This document shows, piece by piece, positions 50,653 through 59,610 of a stretch of DNA of 64,000 nt. A program made the position numbers and the translations under genes. This DNA comes from Arthrobacter sp. MYb227 (lineage in GTDB: Bacteria; Actinomycetota; Actinomycetes; Actinomycetales; Micrococcaceae): positions 46,850 through 110,849 of the forward strand of contig NZ_PCPT01000010.1 of NCBI RefSeq assembly GCF_002975435.1, in the 5' to 3' direction. How positions within the stretch are numbered: the first letter of the stretch is position 1; every line of letters begins with the position of its first letter. Under the pieces are notes generated by a model. The model was given only the letters and a program-made list of their open reading frames with translations, did no database searches and was not told the origin of the DNA.

Positions 50653-51897
50653 ATGGCCTCTAAAATTCGTACAGCCCTGCTAAGCACGGCTGTTGCCTCT
50701 GGGCTGCTACTTTCCAATGCACCTGCATATGCAGCTCCCATCGTGGGGGACAGCACCGCGCTCGAAACTAAGATCGAGACAACGGAACCAGCACATGACG
50801 CTGGTTCTACTGATGATGTTCCCCTTGCTCAGGAACCTGCACCGCCAGCCCCAGTGAAGAGCCCAGAGCACGTTGCGCCGGAATCCGATCCGCTCTCGCA
50901 GGATGCGCCGCCTGCTGGCGACATCGTAGATGCAGACGAGCAAACTCCTGTCGTGGTGGATGACTCGGTAAACGCCGAAAATGATGATGCTTCAAACGAG
51001 TCGAGCTCAAGTTCAGCGGAACTCGATCAAGCAGCACAGCCCTCAACTGGTGAAGATCTGGCCCAGAACGCCGAAAATGCCGATGCGCAGACGACCGCCA
51101 GCACGGATGAGTCAGCTACCGACAGCTCCGACACCGGCGCGACTCCAGAGAACGGTAACGCCGACACAACCAACACGCCTGCAGGCACTGATGCCTCGCT
51201 GGCTCCGGCCACTTCCGAAAGTCCAGTGCCCACGGCTACAGAATCTTCGGATGAAGCAGACGACGGAACTGAGTCGGGCAGCGACGCCGAGATCGATGCG
51301 ATGCTCACCTTCGATGAGTTCTTCGAGGGCCTCGAAATGCCACCTGGCTCGGAAAACTGGACCGAGGAGCAGTGGTTGGAATTCATGGAAACCGAAGAGG
51401 GTCAAGGGTTTACCGACGCCGTCCTCGAAGGCCTGCTAGATACTGAAGAGTTCAACGATATTGTCGATATCGTTATCGATTTCATGGATACCCAAGAGGA
51501 CGTGTACCTCAAAGAGCTAAAGGACTACCTGCTTGATCTCTTCGGCGGCAATGAGGAATGGGCCATGGAAGCCTACAACGGAATGGCCGCAGAACTGAGA
51601 GCCCAAGGTTTCGATGTTGCTGACTGGACCAAAGACCAGGCTGAAGCAGAAACTACGCCTCCGGTAAAGCCCAAGCCCGAGATCAAGCCCGAGATCAAGC
51701 CAGCAGGCAATATCAAGCCTGTGGTGGATAAGAAGCCAGTCGTTGAGGCTGTCGTCAAACCCGTAGTCCAGGCCAAGAAGGATCAGTTGGCAGTGACCGG
51801 AACCGACGGAACGCTGCTCATGGGTGGTGCCGGTGTGCTCCTGGTTGGTGGAGGTGTGCTGGCCTTGGGCCTGCGCCGCAAGACACGCAAGCACTAA
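50653..51897 (+). CDS. LAxTG-type sortase-anchored surface protein
   Basis: 414 aa from ATG 50653 (ACAGGA upstream). Signal peptide about 1-28 (LLSNAPAYA-A). Residues about 35-215 are acidic and rich in Ser, Thr, Asp and Glu, a stalk-like disordered region. A compact acidic helical domain (about 215-320) contains LTFDEFFEGLEMPPGSENW and EQWLEFMETEEG. A Lys/Pro segment precedes the sorting signal: LAVTG at about 379, hydrophobic GGAGVLLVGGGVLALGL and basic RRKTRKH tail. LAxTG is the motif favoured by class E sortases of high-GC actinobacteria, so covalent wall anchoring is likely. No sortase gene is in the window. Confidence 0.88.
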   Translation: MASKIRTALLSTAVASGLLLSNAPAYAAPIVGDSTALETKIETTEPAHDAGSTDDVPLAQEPAPPAPVKSPEHVAPESDPLSQDAPPAGDIVDADEQTPVVVDDSVNAENDDASNESSSSSAELDQAAQPSTGEDLAQNAENADAQTTASTDESATDSSDTGATPENGNADTTNTPAGTDASLAPATSESPVPTATESSDEADDGTESGSDAEIDAMLTFDEFFEGLEMPPGSENWTEEQWLEFMETEEGQGFTDAVLEGLLDTEEFNDIVDIVIDFMDTQEDVYLKELKDYLLDLFGGNEEWAMEAYNGMAAELRAQGFDVADWTKDQAEAETTPPVKPKPEIKPEIKPAGNIKPVVDKKPVVEAVVKPVVQAKKDQLAVTGTDGTLLMGGAGVLLVGGGVLALGLRRKTRKH

Positions 51898-51935
51898 CCG
51901 TTTCATTTCGGGCCAGTTCGTGACACGATTCGGCC

Positions 51936-52364
51936 ATGACACGGTTAGAAGCCTTGAATATCCAGGAGCTTATTCACCTTCCCGTTTCGCGGGTGTGGGA
52001 ATTGCTCACCGACTGGGTTGCCGCCCCGCAATGGATGCCGGGCGTTGACTCAATGGAAGCCGAACAGCTCACAAGCCCCGGAACAGTACTTGACTACCGT
52101 TCCGGGGCTCACGAGCGTCAGCTGGTGATCTCCGAATTGGTTGAGGAGCATAGCCTCACGCTCACCGCAGGTAGCGGTGATGTTGTAGTTTCCTACGCCT
52201 ATGAACTTGCCGAATCTTCGGAGCAGTGTGTAGTGCGGTTGGTCATTTCGGTCCAACTTGCCGAAGAGTTGGAAACCCAAGCAGCGGAGCTCTTGGCATC
52301 AATTGCAGAATCTGAATCCAGCACCCTCACGGCACTACGGGACTACGCGCAATCCGCACCATAA
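51936..52364 (+). CDS. SRPBCC (START-like) family protein
   Basis: 142 aa. The START/Bet v1-like pattern is LPVSRVWELLTDWVAAPQWMPGVDSMEAEQLTSPGTVLDYRSG, then the strand GEVVVSYAYELAE-type region and a C-terminal helix. Such proteins have a ligand-binding cavity for hydrophobic molecules or act as Aha1-like modulators; no specific ligand is suggested. It lies between the surface-protein gene and the Lrp regulator with no clear operon partner. Confidence 0.8.
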   Translation: MTRLEALNIQELIHLPVSRVWELLTDWVAAPQWMPGVDSMEAEQLTSPGTVLDYRSGAHERQLVISELVEEHSLTLTAGSGDVVVSYAYELAESSEQCVVRLVISVQLAEELETQAAELLASIAESESSTLTALRDYAQSAP

Positions 52365-52384
52365 GCACCATGGGTGTTTTGCAG

Positions 52385-52891
52385 CTAGGAGTTGGATGAA
52401 GTTTCGGGCGTGAGATGTTCGAAGACCAAGTTTGTTTGGGTTGAAGCGAACGCAGCCTTGGCACCCAAATGTTTAGCAACGAAATCTCGCAGGTCTTCAA
52501 CGGATCGGCAAATGACGTGAACCAGAATGTCGGGAGTTCCGCCGAGTACAAAAACGTCTTGTACTTCCGGTAATCCTTGGAGTATTCGGGCAGCGTTGAG
52601 CATTTCGTGCCTGTAATCAGGACGGATCATCACGGAGACCATGGCGCTCACCTGCAGGCCCAACATTCTTGGATCAATGTCCGCATGAAATCCCCTGATA
52701 ACACCTGCCTCTTGCAGCGCCCGAACGCGACCCAAACACGTTGAAGGTGCAATTCCTGCACGCGAAGCCAACAAATTATTGGGTGTTCGCGCATCCTTGC
52801 TGAGTTCTCGAAGGATCGTCAGATCCGTATCATCCAGTCGAACAGTGTTCATCTGCTGCTGATGATTTTTGATTGATTCCGAATTGAGCAC
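52385..52891 (-). CDS. Lrp/AsnC family regulator, probably of kynureninase
   Basis: 168 aa from GTG 52891, which has GGGAG 7 nt upstream; ATG 52852 (155 aa) is the alternative. [59 protein letters not shown]. The RAM ligand domain includes [14 protein letters not shown] and [17 protein letters not shown]. It is divergent from kynU, the arrangement of KynR-type regulators, which respond to kynurenine. The 9-bp inverted repeat at 52917-52950 lies between the two genes and is the likely operator. Confidence 0.9.
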   Translation of the reverse strand: MLNSESIKNHQQQMNTVRLDDTDLTILRELSKDARTPNNLLASRAGIAPSTCLGRVRALQEAGVIRGFHADIDPRMLGLQVSAMVSVMIRPDYRHEMLNAARILQGLPEVQDVFVLGGTPDILVHVICRSVEDLRDFVAKHLGAKAAFASTQTNLVFEHLTPETSSNS

Positions 52892-52916
52892 GAATTTTCT
52901 CCCAATTTTTGTGCAG

Positions 52917-52950
52917 TTATTCAGCATACTATCAATCTAAAGCTGAATAA
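52917..52950. promoter_or_regulatory. Candidate operator between the Lrp regulator and kynU
   Basis: TTATTCAGC-N16-GCTGAATAA is a perfect 9-bp inverted repeat (arms 52917-52925 and 52942-52950). The arm centres are 25 bp apart, about 2.4 helical turns. It lies in the divergent region of an Lrp/AsnC gene and its presumed target, as expected for Lrp-type autoregulation. Confidence 0.75.
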
Positions 52951-53032
52951 TTCTATGATTGGCCAGAAGGCGTCCAAGAGTTCAGAACGCCTACTAGGTT
53001 CATCAATGTTGAAGAAGGACACGTACGTCTCC

Positions 53033-54322
53033 ATGAGCATCCCCGCACTTAGCACCGCCCGCGAAAACCTGATTGAAAAAGACAAGAATGATGTGCTTGC
53101 CTCGTTCCGTGACCATTTTTCGCTGCCTGAAGGAATCATTTACCTTGATGGAAATTCCTTGGGCCCGCTCCCGTTGGGAGCAGCAGAGCGTGCCGCGGAG
53201 GTCATCAACAACGAATGGGCCCAGGGGCTCATTCGCTCATGGAATACTGCGGGCTGGTTTGAAATGCCCAGCCGACTGGGCGACAAGCTGTCCAAGCTCA
53301 TTGGTGGCAATGACGGGGAAACGGTAGTCACCGACACCACCAGCCTGAACCTTTTCAAAGCCATTGCCTCCACCGTACGCATTCAACAGCAAGATGCCCC
53401 GGGGCGTCGAGTGATCCTGAGTGAACGCGACAATTTCCCCACCGATATTTACATCGCCGAGGGCATCAGCGACTTCCTGAACTCCGTGAAGGAAGAAACC
53501 GGAGAACACTACGAGGTCCGGCTGATCGACGAGACCCTCTCGCTGGAGGATGCCCTGGATGATTCGGTGGCGGTCCTGGCACTATCCCATGTGAACTACC
53601 GCACCGGTGCCATGTGGGACATGCACGCAGTGACGGACCAAGCGCATGCCGCAGGCGCACTAGTGATTTGGGACCTTGCCCATGCAGCTGGTGCGGTTCC
53701 TGTGGATCTGAACGGTTCAAATGCCGATTACGCGGTGGGCTGCACCTATAAGTACCTCAACGGTGGACCGGGCTCCCCGGCCTTTATCTGGGTTAACGCA
53801 CGCCACCAAGGACGCTTCTGGCAGCCGCTCACCGGATGGTGGTCCCACGCCGCCCCATTCGAGATGACAGACTCCTACACGGCGGCCAACGACGTGCGCC
53901 GTTTCCTCTGTGGCACCCAGCCCATCGCCTCAATGGCCATGGTTGAATGCGGGCTCGACGTTTCTCTCGCCGCAGACATGGAACTCGTTCGTGCCAAATC
54001 ATTGGCACTCACCGACCTGTTTATTTCTTTGGTCAATGAACGCTGTGGAGAGTTCGGGCTTGAACTGATTACCCCGGAAAATCATGCCGATCGCGGCAGC
54101 CACGTCAGCTTCCGACACCCGGAGGGCTACGCGATTATTCAGGCACTGATCGACCGCGGCGTCATCGGAGACTACCGCGAACCCGAGGTGCTGCGCTTTG
54201 GTATCACCCCGCTCTACCTGTCCTACACCGAGATTTGGGACGCGGTGGAAATCCTGCGCGACATCCTTGAGACCCAGGCCTGGGATGTTCCGGCCTATAA
54301 GAACCGCAACGCGGTCACCTAG
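53033..54322 (+). CDS. kynU: Kynureninase
   Basis: 429 aa from ATG 53033, near the usual family size; longer in-frame starts at 52955 and 53006 would overlap or crowd the operator. Aminotransferase class V fold: [69 protein letters not shown] (PLP lysine in YKYLNGG) and [11 protein letters not shown]. It cleaves kynurenine or 3-hydroxykynurenine to (hydroxy)anthranilate and alanine in tryptophan catabolism. No other kyn genes are adjacent. GAAGGA lies 14 nt upstream, so the start is not fully certain. Confidence 0.95.
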   Translation: MSIPALSTARENLIEKDKNDVLASFRDHFSLPEGIIYLDGNSLGPLPLGAAERAAEVINNEWAQGLIRSWNTAGWFEMPSRLGDKLSKLIGGNDGETVVTDTTSLNLFKAIASTVRIQQQDAPGRRVILSERDNFPTDIYIAEGISDFLNSVKEETGEHYEVRLIDETLSLEDALDDSVAVLALSHVNYRTGAMWDMHAVTDQAHAAGALVIWDLAHAAGAVPVDLNGSNADYAVGCTYKYLNGGPGSPAFIWVNARHQGRFWQPLTGWWSHAAPFEMTDSYTAANDVRRFLCGTQPIASMAMVECGLDVSLAADMELVRAKSLALTDLFISLVNERCGEFGLELITPENHADRGSHVSFRHPEGYAIIQALIDRGVIGDYREPEVLRFGITPLYLSYTEIWDAVEILRDILETQAWDVPAYKNRNAVT

Positions 54323-54363
54323 GGAACTTTCACACAAAGAGCTTTGCCAGTAAGTCTCTGGTG

Positions 54364-54397
54364 CCTGGAATGCAGAAGGGCGCATGTGCATTCCAGG
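54364..54397 (+). terminator. Hairpin after kynU
   Basis: A perfect 11-bp stem (54364-54374 with 54387-54397) with a 12-nt loop lies 42 bases after kynU. There is no T-run. It sits in the 315-bp gap before tdk (54323-54637), which otherwise shows no gene. Confidence 0.6.
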
Positions 54398-54637
54398 TTC
54401 CGAAGCGTGCTCCTCGTTGCTCTCAATACCGATTTCACCAAGCGACCCGAAAACGACCCATAGATAGTTCCTGACGGAAATCGTTTCTAACTTTTCGTGC
54501 TGGGTGGGTCGCTCGCGTGTGATGACACTTGAGCGGCGGTTCAGGTGTGAGTTGTGCGGGACTTTGCCCAGCCAGGTGCCCGTCGCCGTAGCCCAGCACA
54601 TACAATCGTCCTCGGTGCCCAACACGAAAGGAACGAT

Positions 54638-55264
54638 GTGGCGAAGCTTTACTTCCGCTATGGAGCAATGAACTCGGGTAAATCAACGGGTTTAATGCAG
54701 ACCGCGTTTAATTACGAGGAACGTGGTCAGCGGGTGTTACTTGCCAAGCCAGGGATCGATACCAAGGGTGAATCAAGCATTATTTCGCGTTTGGGCATGA
54801 GTCGAAACGTTGATTTCTTGATTCCACCGGGCGCTAATGCTCGCGAACTCTTTACCAGCCATGCCGCCGGGGATGATCCTGATGCGCTGCTACAACACGT
54901 TGATGCTCCGCCGGTGGCTTGCCTCTTGGTTGACGAGGCGCAATTCCTTACCGCCAGCCAGGTAGACGACCTGTTCCGCATTGCGATACTTGATGATGTC
55001 CCGGTACTCGCTTACGGGATTCGGTCGGACTTTCGTACCAACGCATTCCCAGGGTCGCGGCGCTTGCTGGAAATTGCGCATTCTCTTGAAGAACTGAAAA
55101 CCATTTGCCGTTGTGGACGCAAGGCAGTGTTCAATACGCGCAGGGTGGGAGACAAAATCATTTTCGACGGTGACCAGGTGGCCATCGATGGGGATGAGGT
55201 TTGGTACGAATCGCTCTGCGGATCGTGCTATTTGCAGGAATCCGGAGGACGGCTGGGGGAATAA
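54638..55264 (+). CDS. tdk: Thymidine kinase
   Basis: 208 aa from GTG 54638 (AAAGGA 5 nt upstream). Type II TK motifs: P-loop FRYGAMNSGKSTGLMQTAFNYEERGQ, LLVDEAQFLTASQVDDL, YGIRSDFRTNAFPGSRRLLEIA, zinc-ribbon cysteines CRCGR and CGSCY, and the lasso-loop DEVWYESLC. It salvages thymidine to dTMP. It converges with the TetR gene at 55302. Confidence 0.96.
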   Translation: MAKLYFRYGAMNSGKSTGLMQTAFNYEERGQRVLLAKPGIDTKGESSIISRLGMSRNVDFLIPPGANARELFTSHAAGDDPDALLQHVDAPPVACLLVDEAQFLTASQVDDLFRIAILDDVPVLAYGIRSDFRTNAFPGSRRLLEIAHSLEELKTICRCGRKAVFNTRRVGDKIIFDGDQVAIDGDEVWYESLCGSCYLQESGGRLGE

Positions 55265-55301
55265 GGGCCCACAAGACTGCCTTAAGACGAAATTTCGCGC
55301 G

Positions 55302-55877
55302 TCACTCGGCGCTGGCTGGGTGCTCCACGGCGAGCCCCTGAAGAATCACCCGGATACCGTACTCAAAGGCCTCCTGGCCCGAGCCTGCCGCGTGTGCGAC
55401 GGCATCGGGTTCCTCGGCTAGGGCTCTTGCCTCTTGGTGGGCTGCAATGGATCCCAGTAGGTGGTTCAGCAATAGATGCCGTGCATAGAGCGCTTGATCC
55501 GCGGGGATGCCTGCGTGCTCTAGAAATTCCAGCAGCCAGCCAAGAGGGGCCAACGCCTCCGGACGCATGGTTTGGGCCAATTGAACGACTTCGGCCGAAT
55601 CCGGAATAGTAAGCAAAGCACTGCGCAGTTGATCCAACAAAGCCGCAATGGCAAGGGGTGCCATCTGGCGCGTCGGCATACTTGGCTGCGGCACCTTGCC
55701 CAAAAGTTTCGCTGCAACATCAACAAGAAGCTCCTGCTTTGACTTCACATGCCAGTACAACGCACCCACCTGGACGTCGAGTTCGCGAGCTAGCCGACGC
55801 ATTGAGAGGTCGGCCAACCCGAATTCGGAAAGCACGCTAACGGCAGCATCAATTAGTTGTTCACGAGTCAGGGCCAT
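55302..55877 (-). CDS. TetR/AcrR family regulator
   Basis: 191 aa. HTH: ALTREQLIDAAVSVLSEFGLADLSMRRLARELDVQVGALYWHVKSKQELLVDVAAKLL, close to TetR proper (LDVQxxALYWHVKxKxxLL). The C-terminal domain has a TetR_C-like pattern (YARHLLLNHLLGSIAAHQEARAL). The ligand is unknown, and no efflux gene is adjacent, though a DHA2 exporter lies 5.4 kb away. TAGACT is 7 nt before the ATG and there is no ribosome site; probably leaderless. Confidence 0.92.
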   Translation of the reverse strand: MALTREQLIDAAVSVLSEFGLADLSMRRLARELDVQVGALYWHVKSKQELLVDVAAKLLGKVPQPSMPTRQMAPLAIAALLDQLRSALLTIPDSAEVVQLAQTMRPEALAPLGWLLEFLEHAGIPADQALYARHLLLNHLLGSIAAHQEARALAEEPDAVAHAAGSGQEAFEYGIRVILQGLAVEHPASAE

Positions 55878-55959
55878 GTTCCCCAGTCTATGTTGAGCAC
55901 AAAATTACTCGGCTCCAAGATGCTGCCCAAGTCAGCACGAGGGCCGTACACTCAAGAAT

Positions 55960-56364
55960 ATGATTAGGTTTCTGATTCGACTCGCGATTTTTGTGGTTTC
56001 CTCGGCGCTTGGCCTGGTGGTAACCAGTTTGATCCTGGACGGGTTCAACCTTCATATCTCGGGATTCATCGTTGCTGTATTGGTTTTTACCTTGGTGCAA
56101 TCGATTATTACCCCCTTCGTGGCAACCATGGCCAGAAAATATGCCTCCGCATTCCTCGGCGGGGTGGGCTTGGTTGCAACTGCATTGGCGCTTTTCGTGG
56201 CGCAATTGTTTTCCACCGGCCTGAGTATCGAGGGCGCGAGTACCTGGGTCATTGGAACACTTCTGGTGTGGCTGATCAGTGCATTGGGAACGTTCTTGCT
56301 TCCCCTGTGGTGGTTGCGTGAAAAGAGAGCGTCGCGCAAGGCCGCGAACACAACCGAAACGTAG
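55960..56364 (+). CDS. Phage-holin-family-like small membrane protein (Phage_holin_4_2)
   Basis: 134 aa, four transmembrane helices (about 3-24, 30-52, 63-84, 95-117) and a basic tail. Despite the family name, members are common chromosomal membrane proteins without demonstrated holin activity. There are no phage genes nearby. TACACT lies 7 nt before the ATG, with no ribosome site, so it may be leaderless. Divergent from the TetR gene over 82 bp, which makes it a plausible target. Confidence 0.78.
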   Translation: MIRFLIRLAIFVVSSALGLVVTSLILDGFNLHISGFIVAVLVFTLVQSIITPFVATMARKYASAFLGGVGLVATALALFVAQLFSTGLSIEGASTWVIGTLLVWLISALGTFLLPLWWLREKRASRKAANTTET

Positions 56365-56442
56365 GAAGAAAAAATAACCGTCGGGAAAAACAGCCACCCT
56401 TGATGTCTCGACGAACCGACTAAAGCGGGGTTTGATGGGGTC

Positions 56443-56802
56443 ATGAGTATTCAATTCCCAACGCCAGGGGCAATGGCCGAGTACCAACGGATCAGCCGTG
56501 CGCTGCTCGGCGAGGGAGTCAGCTCGGGCAAGATGTTCGGCAAGGACGCCCTGAAATTTGAATCCAAGGCAATTGCCTGCCTGCTTCAAGACACCATGGC
56601 GTTCAAAGTGGGCCGCGACAGCGCGGCAATGGCCAAGGCCATGAAACATCCCGGAGCGGAGCTCTTTGACCCCTCGGGCCAAGGCCGGCCCTTCAAAGAT
56701 TGGGTGGCGGTTCCCGAATCTTCGATTGAACGCTGGGAAGAGCTGGCCAACGCCGCATTATCTGCGGCAATTGACCCCGAAGACGAGGCTGAGAAACCAT
56801 GA
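56443..56802 (+). CDS. TfoX N-terminal-domain-like protein
   Basis: 119 aa. It resembles the TfoX/Sxy N-terminal fold: ISRALLGEGVSSGKMFGKDALKFESKAIACLLQDTMAFKVGRD, then GAELFDPSGQGRPFKDWVAVPES and a C-terminal helix. In Gram-positives these stand-alone domains are of unknown function and are not competence regulators. The assignment is by pattern and moderately certain. Confidence 0.75.
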   Translation: MSIQFPTPGAMAEYQRISRALLGEGVSSGKMFGKDALKFESKAIACLLQDTMAFKVGRDSAAMAKAMKHPGAELFDPSGQGRPFKDWVAVPESSIERWEELANAALSAAIDPEDEAEKP

Positions 56803-56971
56803 ATCAACGCTGGGATGGTTCATCGGGTAAACTCGTGACGTAAGAGCCCCTTACTGTTCTTCCTGATCCATGCGTGGGCATTCGAAGAACGAGGGGCATT
56901 TCTGCGCCCGGCACCGCCGGGACCCGGCATATTGTGCCGGCCGCGCTGAACCGAGCAAGGGGGAGGATCCC

Positions 56972-58261
56972 ATGCCAGCAATCGTGATCGTCGGAGCCCA
57001 GTGGGGCGACGAAGGCAAAGGCAAAGCCACAGACCTTTTGGGTGGCCAGGTCGACTATGTTGTGAAGCCAAACGGTGGAAACAACGCAGGCCATACAGTT
57101 GTCGTCGGCGGTGAAAAGTATGAGCTCAAGCTCCTGCCCGCCGGCATTCTTTCGCCAAACGCCACACCCATCATTGGCAACGGCTGTGTAGTAAACCTTG
57201 AAGCGCTTTTCGAGGAAATCGAAGGGCTAGAGGCCCGCGGAGCGGATACCTCTAAGCTGCGTGTTTCCGCAAACGCACACCTGGTGGCCCCGTACCACCA
57301 GACCATGGACAAGGTCACCGAACGCTTCCTAGGTAAGCGTGCCATTGGCACCACCGGACGCGGCATTGGCCCTGCCTACATGGACAAGATCGGCCGCCTA
57401 GGCATCCGCGTGCAGGACGTCTTTGACGAGTCAATCCTGCGCCAAAAGGTTGAAGGTGCCCTGCACCAGAAAAACCAGCTACTGGTCAAGGTCTACAACC
57501 GTCGTGGCGTCGAAGTTGACGAGATCGTCAACTACTTCCTGTCCTTCGCTGAGCGTCTACGCCCCATGGTTGTTGACGCAACCCTGATGCTTAACAACGC
57601 GCTCGATGAGGGCAAAGTTGTGCTCATGGAGGGCGGCCAGGCTACCTTCTTGGATGTCGACCATGGAACCTACCCGTTCGTGACCTCCTCGAACCCCACC
57701 GCCGGTGGTGCGTCGGTAGGCTCGGGCATCGGCCCGACCCGCATTAGCCGGTCGATCGGCATCATCAAGGCCTACACCACCCGTGTTGGCGCCGGACCGT
57801 TCCCCACCGAACTGTTCGACGACATGGGCGAATACCTGCAGAAGACGGGTGGCGAATTTGGTGTCAACACCGGTCGCCCACGTCGTTGCGGTTGGTATGA
57901 CGCTGTCTTGGCTCGCCACGCCTCGCGCGTCAACGGCTTCACCGACTACTTCGTGACCAAGCTCGATGTGCTTTCGAACATTGAGAAGATCCCGGTATGT
58001 GTTGCCTACGATGTTGACGGGGTGCGCCACGACGAAATGCCGATGACGCAGACCGACTTCCACCACGCCAAGCCGATCTTCGAATACTTCGATGGCTGGA
58101 CCGAGGACATCACCACGGCCCGCACCATGGAAGACCTTCCGGAGAACGCACGCAACTACGTGCTGGCGCTCGAGGCCATGAGCGGTACCCGCTTCTCGGC
58201 CATTGGTGTTGGACCGGATCGTGAACAGACAATCGTGCGTCACGATCTGATCAACGACTAG
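56972..58261 (+). CDS. purA: Adenylosuccinate synthetase
   Basis: 429 aa from ATG 56972 (GGGAGG within 10 nt); an earlier in-frame start overlaps this leader. Motifs: [20 protein letters not shown] (GTP and IMP site), [67 protein letters not shown] and [14 protein letters not shown]. It makes adenylosuccinate from IMP and aspartate using GTP. A large antisense open frame over its second half is a codon-bias shadow. Confidence 0.98.
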   Translation: MPAIVIVGAQWGDEGKGKATDLLGGQVDYVVKPNGGNNAGHTVVVGGEKYELKLLPAGILSPNATPIIGNGCVVNLEALFEEIEGLEARGADTSKLRVSANAHLVAPYHQTMDKVTERFLGKRAIGTTGRGIGPAYMDKIGRLGIRVQDVFDESILRQKVEGALHQKNQLLVKVYNRRGVEVDEIVNYFLSFAERLRPMVVDATLMLNNALDEGKVVLMEGGQATFLDVDHGTYPFVTSSNPTAGGASVGSGIGPTRISRSIGIIKAYTTRVGAGPFPTELFDDMGEYLQKTGGEFGVNTGRPRRCGWYDAVLARHASRVNGFTDYFVTKLDVLSNIEKIPVCVAYDVDGVRHDEMPMTQTDFHHAKPIFEYFDGWTEDITTARTMEDLPENARNYVLALEAMSGTRFSAIGVGPDREQTIVRHDLIND

Positions 58262-58305
58262 CATTACCTGCACACGCGAGGGCGTGGTGCGGATTGGATA
58301 AGAGT

Positions 58306-59601
58306 ATGAACGAACAACTTTTGACCAGCCTGCGCCACGCCCTTGCTGTGTCACCAGAGGATACGACGCTGCGCCTGCACGTCGCCGAGCTACTACACGC
58401 GGCAAACCGTAACGCCGAGGCCCTTGCCGAGGTCAACCACGTGATTCAGCAGGAGCCAGGAGATCCGCGGGCCTTGGGGCTACTGGGCAAGATTGCGGCA
58501 TCCCTCACAGGACTTCCGCCGGCCGGCTCGGTGCAGCAAGCGCCGGCGGCACCAGCGAGTCAAGACCCCGACGTCGCTGAGGGAGCTACGGAAGCCGTAC
58601 CGACCCCGGCCGAGTTCGATTGGGACGCGGCAAGCCGGGAACTCGGGGAGTCGGTTCCGGCGCCCTTCGTGAACGCCGAACCGGTGGCCATGGGATCCGA
58701 TGTTGAGGGTGTTGCCTCCATCGAACCCGAGGCTCCGGTCATCACCCTGGCAGATGTTGGGGGACTGAAAAACGTCAAACAACGCCTCGAAGAGTCGTTC
58801 CTAGCACCCATGCGACATAGCGAAATTGCCAAGGCTTTTGGTAAATCACTGCGTGGCGGGTTGCTGCTCTATGGGCCGCCGGGCTGCGGAAAAACCTTTC
58901 TAGCTCGTGCGGTGGCCGGAGAGCTTGGCGCGCGGTTCATGTCTGTGGTGATGACCGACGTACTTTCGGCATATATGGGCCAGACGGAAAAGAATCTCAA
59001 AGCGGTATTTGATGCCGCGCGCGCCGAAACGCCAACGGTGCTCTTCCTCGATGAGGTCGATGCGCTGGGCATGCGTCGTGGCTCGCTCACCGGTGGTGCA
59101 TCCTGGCTGCGGCAAATGGTGAACCAACTGTTGTTGGAAATGGATTCGATGGCCGGAAACAACGATGGCCTGTACATTCTTGCGGCAACCAATCATCCGT
59201 GGGATCTAGATGAGGCATTGTTGCGCCCGGGCAGATTGGACCGTTCGGTGCTTGTTACCCCGCCGGATGCCAGCGCCCGCAGCGCAATCTTGCGCTATCA
59301 CTTAGCCAAGCGACCCCTTGCCGGAATTGATCTGCCCGCGTTGACCAAGCGCACCGAGAACCTCTCGGGTGCCGATCTAGAACACCTGTGTACGACTGCC
59401 GCGGAGAAAGCAATGATGGCCTCCATCAAGGCAAACCAGGTGGTTCCCTTGGATATGAGCCACCTAGAAATGGCATTGAGCGAGGTCAAGGCCTCCACCC
59501 TGCCGTGGCTTGAATCTGCCCGTAACGTCGTGCGTTTCTCCAATGAACACGGCAGATATGACGAGCTGGCCAGCTACCTACGTGCTCGAAAGATGCTTTA
59601 G
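58306..59601 (+). CDS. TPR-AAA+ ATPase (Cdc48/FtsH-like AAA domain)
   Basis: 431 aa from ATG 58306. Residues 1-65 contain one to two TPR-like repeats (LRLHVAELLHAANRNAEALAEVNHVIQQEPGDPRALGLLGKIAAS). An acidic Pro/Ala linker follows (about 70-145), then one AAA module. The module has VGGLKNVKQRLEESFLAP, Walker A GPPGCGKT (about 190-197), pore-loop-like SAYMGQTEKNL, Walker B VLFLDEVDA, sensor LAATNHPWDLD and arginine fingers LLRPGRLDR. There is no protease domain. It is immediately followed by a TPR membrane protein (9 bp gap) and they surely form a unit. Proposed: a remodelling ATPase recruited to the membrane; the client is unknown. Confidence 0.87.
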   Translation: MNEQLLTSLRHALAVSPEDTTLRLHVAELLHAANRNAEALAEVNHVIQQEPGDPRALGLLGKIAASLTGLPPAGSVQQAPAAPASQDPDVAEGATEAVPTPAEFDWDAASRELGESVPAPFVNAEPVAMGSDVEGVASIEPEAPVITLADVGGLKNVKQRLEESFLAPMRHSEIAKAFGKSLRGGLLLYGPPGCGKTFLARAVAGELGARFMSVVMTDVLSAYMGQTEKNLKAVFDAARAETPTVLFLDEVDALGMRRGSLTGGASWLRQMVNQLLLEMDSMAGNNDGLYILAATNHPWDLDEALLRPGRLDRSVLVTPPDASARSAILRYHLAKRPLAGIDLPALTKRTENLSGADLEHLCTTAAEKAMMASIKANQVVPLDMSHLEMALSEVKASTLPWLESARNVVRFSNEHGRYDELASYLRARKML

Positions 59602-59610
59602 CCCACCATC

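Noticed and set aside
54554..54637. N-terminal extension of thymidine kinase
   Set aside because: The 28 extra residues are not family-like, and GTG 54638 has a good ribosome site directly before the P-loop start.
55960..56364. Prophage remnant suggested by the holin-like gene
   Set aside because: No other phage gene, attachment site or integrase is nearby; this membrane family is common on chromosomes.
55888..56682. 264-aa minus-strand open frame
   Set aside because: It overlaps two credible + genes (holin-like and TfoX-like), has a low-complexity His/Gln-rich composition and no motif.
57557..58405. 282-aa open frame antisense to purA
   Set aside because: purA is unambiguous over its full length; the antisense frame has no recognisable motif and arises from codon bias.
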